Below, one piece after another: positions 56,309 to 64,000 of a stretch of DNA of 64,000 nucleotides (its first letter is position 1; each line of letters starts with the position of its first letter). Both the position numbers and the translations under genes were made by a program. The notes beneath the pieces are model-generated. The model was not told the origin of the DNA and ran no database searches. It worked only from the letters and a program-made list of their open reading frames with translations. This stretch comes from Candidatus Opimibacter iunctus (GTDB lineage Bacteria > Bacteroidota > Bacteroidia > Chitinophagales > Saprospiraceae). Location of the stretch: NCBI GenBank assembly GCA_016716665.1, contig JADJVH010000002.1, positions 248,001 to 312,000 on the forward strand, read 5' to 3'.

Positions 56309-59300
56309 ATGCGGGTTTTAGTCAACATTTTTTTACTGTTTTGCTTCTGTTGCAATCAGACTACAGCCCAATACAATGACCTTCAGTTCCGGCACATTAC
56401 TCCGGAGGACGGCCTTTCCCAAGGGGTAGTCACCTCCATATTGAAGGACAGTCATGGATTTGTATGGATGACCACCTATGACAACATCAACAGGTTTGAT
56501 GGTATCGAAGTCCTTAGTAATGATGCGATAGCCCCCGGGCTGGGTATTATTTCAAACACTGTTTCCATCGTTGAAGACAGCCACGGAGATATCTGGTTGG
56601 GCTCCACAGAGGCGTTGATCAAATTTGATTATCAGCAAAACCGGTTTTTTACCTATTCGGTCAGCACAGCTCCAAATCAGAATGATAAGGGCGCAAAGGA
56701 CGCTTATTTTCCTTTAGCCGAGAAGGAGGGGATGGTACTATGCATGACGATGTCTTATCCACGATGCTATATTTTTGACTCCGCTAAAGAAACATTTATC
56801 CCTTTTTTCGTGCATAAGGCAGAGGGTGATGTAATCGAGCCTAAGGTGATAACAAGGGAAGCTGCCTTATTTGATGACCAGTTTTATTTTACATGGGATC
56901 ACCCATCAAAGGGAAAGGCTATATCATGGATAGAACAGAAGGGCGATCAAACCTGGCACTGGGTAAATGGGTATTTACCGGGAGTGATTGGGGATTTATA
57001 CTTAGTAAAACTGAACCAGGGCCAGATGGACATCGTGTTATGGGATTACAACAGGCCTGACCATGAAGGAAAGAGAACACGGTCAACATACCTGAGATAT
57101 GATATCCATAAAAGAGAAATATCCTTCATCTACAAGGCAGATTATGAAATCACCTCCTTACAGAGAAATGGTGGTTTCCTCTTTTTGAGTTCAAAGGAAA
57201 GTGGTCTCCATATCGTTGATGAAAGGACAGGCACAGAGACGGGGCAAATCCGTCATAAGCCGGGAGTAGCCGACGGATTAGTGTCCGATTATACAAATCT
57301 ATTTTCGATTACAGACAATCAGATATGGGTATCGAGTTGGGGAGAAGGGGTTGACTATGCCTATCTGGGAGGAACATTGTTTACATCGCATTTTTCAGCC
57401 AAAGAGGCGGAGCTTCATCATACCTCAAATTTTGTCAGGGGCATCGTAGAAGATGAACGGGGACATTTCTGGTGCAATGTGATCATGAAGGGTATCATCG
57501 AGCTGGATGAAAACCTGGAGTACATCCGCACCTTACCAGGAACTGAAAACATGAATAGTTCGTCCATTTTTATTGACGATCAGCAGGTGCTTTATTTTGG
57601 GGAGAAGGGAATGTGGTCCTATGATATACGTCATCAAAACTGGGCAAGATTCAAGCAGGTAGTGACCTGCAAGACCAACCAAGTAGCAATGCAGACTTTC
57701 ATTATTATACGACGGATCATGGAGGGAATTTGCTTGGTGCCTCTCTGTGGGGAATATTTAAAATCGAAAGAGATAAAAATGCCCTGGCGAAAGTCCAATG
57801 CGACCTTCCGGAATTTGGTGAGATTCAGCAATTTGGGTATGTGGACCTTCACGATCAGTTGTATGCCTATTCAGCAATCTATGGGCTCAGTATTTTCAGG
57901 AAGGCAAAAGATACCTATGAAAAACTGTATTCATTTGCCGAAACCTTTATCCCCAGGCATGTGTATGAGCAAAATGACAGCATACTCTGGATAGGAACCA
58001 CTGCCGGATTGATACAGTTCAATACTAAAGCTTTGAAGATCGTCCGATGGTATAGGATCAGTGATGGCCTGCCCAATAATACGGTATATGCGATCGCTCC
58101 GGATGGCCTGGGGAGATTATGGCTCAGTACGAACAGAGGATTGTGCAGCTTTGATCTTAAGACACAGCATATCATTCAGTTTACCGATTATCCCGGCCAG
58201 CAAGGCCGTGAGTACAACAGGCATGCGGTATGCGTCGCCAGGGATGGACGTATATTGTTTGGCGGAGTCAATGGGATCACAGCGGTGCATCCGACTTTTT
58301 TCAACAGGGAGATTACCAAGCCTGTAATCCAATTTACCTCGATCAATGATGATGAGCGCATCAATCCATTCGGACATGATCAGCTTTCGACTACAAAAAA
58401 ATTAATGGCAGGAACCTCGCTGATGGAGTTTAAGTTTCTGGCTATTGATTACAACAACAGTAAACTCTGCAGATTGAAGTACAAGATGGATGGTGTGGAA
58501 GAGGATTGGAAGGAGACTGAAAATCCAAGCAGTGCCAGGTATCTCAATCTTAAGCCAGGCCATTATGCATTCAGGGTTTTGGCCGCTGACGCCAATGGGG
58601 TCTGGTCGGAGCAAGGCAAGGCGTTTTATTTTGAGATTGCTGCATTCTGGTGGCAGACCCTATTATTTAAAATAGCAGTCATCACCGCTATGATCGCCTT
58701 CATCGCGGTGTTGATAAGGCTCTGGCTGGCGCACAAATGGAACGAGCAAAGGAGTGAGCTTGAAAAGCAACTGGCCATTTTGCAGGAGCATGAGCGCATC
58801 AGTGCTGATCTCCATGATGATATCGGATCGACCTTGAGCAGTATTTCCGTGTATAGCGAACTGGCAGACAAGTATTATGAGTCACGGCCCGAAAAGAGCC
58901 ACGAAATCGTGCACAAAATCTCAGTGCAGACCAGGAGCTGATGACCCGGATAGAAGATATCATCTGGAGCTTAAAGCCGCACAGCCCTGACAAGACTACT
59001 TTTAAGAGCAGGCTTCAGGATTATGCGCTGGAATTATTGTCAGGAAAAAATGTGGGCTATACCATCGAGGTGGATCCTGGGGTTGATGACCTGGTCAAGG
59101 ATCCATTCCTGAGGAAGAACATCCTGCTGATCATCAAGGAGGCGATCAACAACAGTGCGCGAAATACAGCCAGGCTTCGATCGTCGAAATTGCCGTGAGT
59201 GCCAGTACATCGGATATGAGAATACGGGTTGAGGATGATGGGATAGGATTTGATAATGAACCTTCCGGAAGTGGCAATGGCTTGGGAAATATGAGAAAGC

Positions 59301-59401
59301 GCAGTGAGGATATCGGGGGTGCTTTTTCACTTCGATCTGCTCCCGGCCTGGGTACAAGAATTGAGGTGACCATCCCTATGGCTAATATTAGGCATAAGTA
59401 G
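56309..59401 (+). CDS. Two-component propeller sensor histidine kinase (HisKA_3), three frameshifts
   Basis: About 1030 residues. Signal peptide MRVLVNIFLLFCFCCNQTTAQ, then regulator-propeller repeats (LSQGVVTSILKDSHGFVWM, VSIVEDSHGDIWLGS, TTAGLIQFNTK, GLPNNTVYAIAPDGLGRLWL). Next are a Y_Y_Y domain (LCRLKYKMDGVEEDWKE...LKPGHYAFRVLA) and one transmembrane helix (FKIAVITAMIAFIAVLIRLWL). The HisKA_3 dimerisation box is ISADLHDDIGSTLSSISVYSELA with the phospho-His in DLHDD. The ATPase N-box is IIKEAINNSAKYS and the G-box is DDGIGFDNE/GNGLGNM. Frameshifts near 57657, 58938 and 59160 break the gene but each half joins correctly. Start ATG 56309 precedes the signal peptide. The LuxR-type regulator follows 28 bp downstream. 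Confidence 0.88.
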
Positions 59402-59429
59402 ACCGGTTCATTAACCCTATTTTTACGCT

Positions 59430-60065
59430 ATGACACGTGTGTTTATATATGATGACAATGCGGCTCGCAGAGACAGCCTGATCGCCCTGTTGGATCTGAC
59501 CGATTCAATGGAGTATGCCGGGAGCGCAGCCAATTGCACGCGGGTCGAAGAAGATATGGAAGCAGCGTCCCCGGATATTGTGCTGATGGATATCGAGATG
59601 CCTGATGCGGATGGGATAGAGGGTGTCAGGAGGATCAAGAGCAGGTTTCCGGAGATCAAGGTGATCATGCAAACTGTGTATGAGGACAATGAGAAGATCT
59701 TCAGTGCACTCAAGAATGGCGCGGAAGGTTACATCCTGAAGAAGGCCTCCATAGCGAGCATCATCGATAGTATCAATGAGGTAAAGAATGGTGGCGCTTT
59801 TATGACACCGAGCGTCGCACTCCAGGTATTGAAGTTCCTCAACAAACCTGTAGAAAGCGATGAGCGCCTGCAAAGCCTGAGTCCGCGCGAACAAGAAGTG
59901 CTCAGGTTTCTGGCGGAAGGAGATAGCTACAAGATGATTGCTGAACGGATGCAGATCAGTTATGGTACGGTCAACAACCATATCAAGAAGATATACGAAA
60001 AGCTGCAGGTACATTCGCTGGGCGAAGCGGTCTCCTATGCTCTAAAGAGCAAGTCTAACCTGTGA
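59430..60065 (+). CDS. NarL/LuxR-family response regulator
   Basis: 211-residue regulator, the expected partner of a HisKA_3 kinase. Receiver: acidic pocket YDDN near residue 8, phospho-acceptor Asp in IVLMDIEMPDADG (residue 54), Lys in YILKKAS. HTH: LSPREQEVLRFLAEGDSYKMIAERMQISYGTVNNHIKKIYEKLQV, a complete LuxR-type domain. It is flanked by the kinase and, 3 bp downstream, the kinase-like gene, so all three are one operon. Confidence 0.95.
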   Translation: MTRVFIYDDNAARRDSLIALLDLTDSMEYAGSAANCTRVEEDMEAASPDIVLMDIEMPDADGIEGVRRIKSRFPEIKVIMQTVYEDNEKIFSALKNGAEGYILKKASIASIIDSINEVKNGGAFMTPSVALQVLKFLNKPVESDERLQSLSPREQEVLRFLAEGDSYKMIAERMQISYGTVNNHIKKIYEKLQVHSLGEAVSYALKSKSNL

Positions 60066-60068
60066 TCA

Positions 60069-61297
60069 TTGGTTCCGGGTCATCAACATATTATTGAATG
60101 GTTTGTGCTGGGCGCCTCTGCCATCATGCTGGTGTATCATGCCATCCTGTTCATCCAGCAGCGTGACCGGTATATCTTACTGTATTCAAACTATCTTTTA
60201 TCACTGGTCATCTATCTTGCCTTCAGGCGCTGGACGCATTATGATACCTTCACCAATGACACCTTTTCCTGGGCCTACGTCATTGATCATCCCCTGATCC
60301 TCTACATGCTGATGAGTTATGTGTTGTTTATATCCAGGGTGCTGGAGATCAACAACAATGCCAGGGTGATCAAGTTTGCCGTAATTTCATTCTATGTCAG
60401 CATAGGTGTGTTTTTCATCCTGCACCTGTATAAAGTCTTCTTTACCCAGGAGACCGCTATGACCAGATTCTATTTTCTATGGAGTAAATCAGTCCTTCTG
60501 TTTTTTGCTTTTGTGGGTTTGTATGGAGCCCTGAAAGTCCGCAAGAGCACCTTTGTCCGAATGATCATCGCGGGAGGGATTGTGTATGCATTTTTTAGCC
60601 TCCTTACCGTGTTTTCAATCTATGAGGGAAGTGAGGATACTTGGGCTTGTATGAATACGAATTGTATTTTATCGGATGCCTGCTGGACATCCTCTTGTTT
60701 TCTTCAGCCCTGGGGTATCGAAGTTACCTGATCAACCAGGAGAAGATCCAGACACAGCGATTGCTGACGATCGAGAGTGAAAAAAACAAAGAGTTGCTTC
60801 AAGTGCAGCATGCCATACTGCAAAAGGAAAAAGAGCTGATAGAAGCGCAGGCGGTGACGAACCGGCAATTGCAGAATGAGGTAGGGGCCAGCCTGAGCAG
60901 TATTCATCTCTATGCTGAGCTTGCCGCCAGTGTAGTGACTTCGAGCCCGGAAAAAAGCCAGGAATACCTTGGTCGTATTTCGAGCGAGAGCAAGCAAATC
61001 ATGGAAGATATAGGGGATATCATCTGGCTGGCGCATGTGCGTAAGGAAGAAATGCATGAAGCCTTGCTGACCCGGATCCGCAACTACAGCCATGAGATCC
61101 TCAATGCCCATCATATCGCTGTCGAATACCACATCGATCCGGATTATTATCAGACCCCATTGACCGCTGAAGTAATCAAGGATACCCTGGTCTCCATCAA
61201 GGCAGCTTTGAAAAAATCAATATCCCAAATCGGCAATCAGAAATTGATCCTGGTGATCAAGGGCCTGCCAGTTCAATACAGTATTTCATTTGCCTGA
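60069..61297 (+). CDS. Kinase-like membrane protein lacking the phospho-acceptor His, one frameshift
   Basis: About 409 residues. The N-terminal half has six to seven transmembrane helices (FVLGASAIMLVYHAILFIQ; FFILHLYKVFF; SVLLFFAFVGLYGAL; IAGGIVYAFFSLLTVFSIY). A coiled coil (QEKIQTQRLLTIESEKNKE...) leads to a dimerisation helix, RQLQNEVGASLSSIHLYAELA. It aligns with LHDDIGSTLSSISVYSELA of the kinase upstream, but the His-Asp-Asp is Gln-Asn-Glu. The ATPase region is cut short: where the N-box should be it reads SIKAALKKSISQIGNQ and the protein ends soon after without G-boxes. One base is missing near 60637 (..YEGSEDT then LGLYEYELYFIG). The start is TTG 60069, 3 bp after the regulator stop; ATG 60127 is an alternative. 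Likely a sensor subunit without kinase activity. Confidence 0.75.
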
Positions 61298-61402
61298 TTC
61301 TGTTACGAACACCCGGACCTATGCCTATATCTAGCTATTGACCACCGCCATGTGAACTTCCATCTTTGGGAGGAATTGCAGACTAACCAATTACCTCTTC
61401 CC

Positions 61403-64000
61403 ATGGGTTCAATCAGAGCTTTCCTTTCAGTCCTCGCACTATCAGTTTTTAGTATCCATACGTATGGCCAGGTATCGACCAATGGTGGATCAGGACTGGC
61501 TGCCACCTATCCTTCACTCGCTGATGCAATTGCGGCCTTGAACACAGCAATACTCACCGCTCCTGTCGTGATCAATGTCAATGCCGATCAAACAGCTCCG
61601 GCGGGTGGATACATCATCACCGCGCAGGGGACTGCGGTCAATACCATAACCCTTCGTGGGAACAACAACATCGTTGTGGCTTCAAACGCCCATGTCCCGG
61701 GTAGCTTCATGGACGCTGTCTTCCGTCTGGAGGGAGCTGATTATCTGACTTTGGAGCAATTTGTGATGATGGAGAACCCATCTGCTACCAATGCTTCTGA
61801 TGCCACTAATACCGTCACGGAGTGGGGTGTTGCATTACTAGCTGGATCACTTACTAATGGCAGTCAAAATAATATCATCCGGAACAATACGATCTCATTG
61901 CGCGTCAGCACAGTCGATCGTAACACCTTTGGCATTTACAGTAACGTCAGGCACAGCACTACCAATGTTCTCGTTGGGGGAGACCCAACAGTATTTTCAG
62001 GTACGAACAGTAATAACAAGATTCATAATAACACGATCAATAATGTCAACTTCGGGATATCGTTTACAGGTAGCGGGATAAGCGGGAATGCTGATACGGG
62101 CAACGAAATGGGTGGACCTGTAGCAGGCCAAGGCAATATCATAACAGAGTTTGGAAAGGTCAAGTCGTCTGTTCTGTATGCTTCACATACAGATACCAAT
62201 TTTGGAATTCAAGCCATCAACCAGGTGAATGAAACCATATCAAACAATACCCTGGTCAGCAATGATATCACTTCTTCAGCAACGGTAGCGGGAGCAAGGG
62301 GTATACTTAAGCATTATACGGCCGACCCTACCGGAACTACCGTGACCACCATTTCGAAAAACCTGATTACGCTGACCTACTCCGCGACGTCAAGTGATGT
62401 AATCGGCTTATACAGCACAAGTGCGGTCGCTGGCGGGGCAGGTCAAACGCTCAACATCACAGACAATAAAATCATCAAGTGCAGACTGACGGCATCCACT
62501 ACAAGCATTTCACTGAGGGGGATCAATAATGTGGCCAATGTCGGGACGCTAAATGTGACTGGTAACGTGATCAGAGGCTGCACCAGTGCCCAGACCGGGG
62601 GGACATTTACAGCTATTGAAAATGGTGGCATTGTCGTCAACAGTATCAATATCAACAATAACCTTTTAGGAAATGAAGAGGGCACTGCTATTCTCTTCAC
62701 GGGGACTTCTGCCCCGAATTGCCAGTTGATCTACAACTCAAATGGTGGAAGTGCATGTTCACTTTCGATATCCGGAAACCAGTTTTATGGTATCAGTTGT
62801 ACCAATATCGTGGCGAGTACAGTGACCTTTATCCGGACACTTAATGCCTCTGTTCCCATAGTGCTGATCAGTAATAATCTCTTTAAAAACATCGCCTTAA
62901 ACACCTCCTCTACGGTGTACTTCTTCCAGCGCTCCTCGAGTTCCCCGGCCAATAGCTTATACACAATCACGGGAAATCAGATCGTAGGAAGTTTTTCCAA
63001 GGCGGGGACTGCCGGGGATTTGAATATTCTGGATACCGGTTCAAGCCTGACTGCCGGGGCCAATTCATCCACCATCATCAGCAATAATAACTTTTCCAAC
63101 ATTACTTCTGTTGGCACGAGCAGGATAACCGGATTTTCCTATAATATGGGCCAGTCGTGTATTATCACCGGCAACACATTGTCCAATTGGACAGCGGGGG
63201 GAAGCAGCGGCCAGGGAAACCTCGGGATTACAGTGACTGCCGCTACTATACAGGATATTTCAAGAAATGTCATTTCAAATATGACACACCCATTTGCCTT
63301 TATCAGGATCAATGTCAGCGGCTCAGGTACCTCCGCAGTGTTGGATTCCAATCAGATAACAGGGATCACTACAGTGGCCAATAATACCGGACTGAGTTAC
63401 ACAGGAAGCCACAATACGGTAACCATCAGAAATAATACGATCCGTGATCTTACTTCAACAAGTGCAGTCATCGTTGCATTAAACCATTCGGTCAACAGTG
63501 GAGCTACAACATCAAGTATTTTCAAGAACAAGATTTGCGGAATACAGACTAATTCTACAGCAAACCCTGTGACGGGGCTGAAATTGGGAAAGTCTTCTAC
63601 AAATTCAGGCCCATGCACGATAACTAATAATTATATCGGAGATCTCAAAGCACCATCCTCGGTAATAGACAATGGAATCAGAGCCATCGAATTTGCCTCA
63701 TCCTCAGATGCGAGTGATTATAATTTTTATTTCAATACGGTTTATCTCAATTCGACAGGTGGTGGCGGAAACTTTAGTGCATCAATCCTGACCGTTACTA
63801 CAGGACCAGTCTTTTTCAGACTGGATCTGAGAAATAATATTTTTGTCAATACATCTACCCCTAATGGGACGGGATTGAATACGGTATACAGAGGTCTCTT
63901 ACTGACCACTGCCCTCTATAAACCCACTACAAACAATAACCTCATTTATGCAGGGGTGCCTGGTGCCCAGCGACTTATATACTACAGCTCAGTAAGCGTT
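61403..64000 (+). CDS. Secreted right-handed beta-helix protein, partial (runs off right edge)
   Basis: An 866-codon uninterrupted frame from ATG 61403 to the window end. Signal peptide MGSIRAFLSVLALSVFSIHTYG, then QVSTNGGSGLAATYPSLADA, the typical opening of Bacteroidota parallel beta-helix surface proteins. The rest is coil after coil of Asn-ladder units: NNIIRNNTISLRV, NNKIHNNTINNVNFG, NTLVSNDITS, SGNQFYGIS, ISNNLFKNIALN, ISNNNFSNITS. That is the pectate-lyase-like (PbH1) right-handed helix pattern. No catalytic residues are recognisable. The C-terminus, where a T9SS signal would sit, is outside the window. A CATCTTTG at about 61360 is a possible -7 box. Confidence 0.85.
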   Translation, partial: MGSIRAFLSVLALSVFSIHTYGQVSTNGGSGLAATYPSLADAIAALNTAILTAPVVINVNADQTAPAGGYIITAQGTAVNTITLRGNNNIVVASNAHVPGSFMDAVFRLEGADYLTLEQFVMMENPSATNASDATNTVTEWGVALLAGSLTNGSQNNIIRNNTISLRVSTVDRNTFGIYSNVRHSTTNVLVGGDPTVFSGTNSNNKIHNNTINNVNFGISFTGSGISGNADTGNEMGGPVAGQGNIITEFGKVKSSVLYASHTDTNFGIQAINQVNETISNNTLVSNDITSSATVAGARGILKHYTADPTGTTVTTISKNLITLTYSATSSDVIGLYSTSAVAGGAGQTLNITDNKIIKCRLTASTTSISLRGINNVANVGTLNVTGNVIRGCTSAQTGGTFTAIENGGIVVNSININNNLLGNEEGTAILFTGTSAPNCQLIYNSNGGSACSLSISGNQFYGISCTNIVASTVTFIRTLNASVPIVLISNNLFKNIALNTSSTVYFFQRSSSSPANSLYTITGNQIVGSFSKAGTAGDLNILDTGSSLTAGANSSTIISNNNFSNITSVGTSRITGFSYNMGQSCIITGNTLSNWTAGGSSGQGNLGITVTAATIQDISRNVISNMTHPFAFIRINVSGSGTSAVLDSNQITGITTVANNTGLSYTGSHNTVTIRNNTIRDLTSTSAVIVALNHSVNSGATTSSIFKNKICGIQTNSTANPVTGLKLGKSSTNSGPCTITNNYIGDLKAPSSVIDNGIRAIEFASSSDASDYNFYFNTVYLNSTGGGGNFSASILTVTTGPVFFRLDLRNNIFVNTSTPNGTGLNTVYRGLLLTTALYKPTTNNNLIYAGVPGAQRLIYYSSVSV

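Overview
The window looks like a chromosomal segment of a free-living Bacteroidota bacterium, probably a Saprospiraceae-like (Chitinophagia/Sphingobacteriia-type) organism of moderate GC content. The evidence is: Bacteroidota-style -7 boxes (TAnnTTTG, usually TATCTTTG) 5-60 nt upstream of many starts; secreted proteins with type IX secretion (T9SS) C-terminal signals (YPNP...); DUF6089 and GIN/DUF2807 proteins; two-component propeller sensors; an atpDC pair separated from the other atp genes; and a PorE-like TPR/propeller/OmpA protein.

Layout. 0.3-2.2 kb: an OmpR-type two-component pair. 2.4-5.8 kb: atpDC, scpA and an RsmI-like methyltransferase. 5.8-6.6 kb: a repeat-rich gap. 6.6-10 kb: nadA, a DUF6089 barrel, a broken LysE transporter and a HAD phosphatase. 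10.3-13.9 kb: the PorE-like protein and a 2-oxo-acid dehydrogenase E2. 14-22.2 kb: the classic pair of thioester alpha-2-macroglobulin lipoprotein and penicillin-binding protein 1C. 22.4-28.6 kb: FadL-like barrel, coaX, purH, tdk, a rhomboid protease and its partner. 29-33 kb: GIN protein, murQ, bacilliredoxin, CHAD protein. 33.4-37.1 kb: SulP transporter plus beta-carbonic anhydrase, with a divergent TetR gene. 37.1-39.2 kb: an ECF42-type sigma factor with its YCII/DGPF and VOC partners. 39.7-48 kb: a tRNA-like remnant, tRNA-Lys, two T9SS-secreted proteins, and two AT-rich cargo genes that share the same 5' and 3' flanks (cassette-like). 48-50.6 kb: a CASTOR/POLLUX-like channel and a membrane protein. 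50.8-64 kb: a very long YadA-head-like surface protein, a propeller histidine kinase, its LuxR-type regulator, a degenerate kinase-like membrane protein, and a beta-helix protein running off the end.

Two features dominate the non-coding DNA. First, intergenic regions are packed with 7-8 bp tandem repeats of many unrelated sequences, and with several dispersed hairpin families (REP/BIME-like). Some of these intrude into genes, most clearly pbpC. Second, at least 18 single-base frameshifts lie in otherwise intact and often essential genes (atpD, coaX), many at homopolymers. I read most of these as long-read sequencing indels, so gene spans below are given across the shifts.

The strongest candidates for something undescribed are the shared-flank cassettes at 40.0-40.8 and 47.0-48.0 kb, the kinase-like protein lacking its phospho-acceptor His at 60-61.3 kb, and the tRNA-like element with an anticodon-loop insertion at 39.8 kb.
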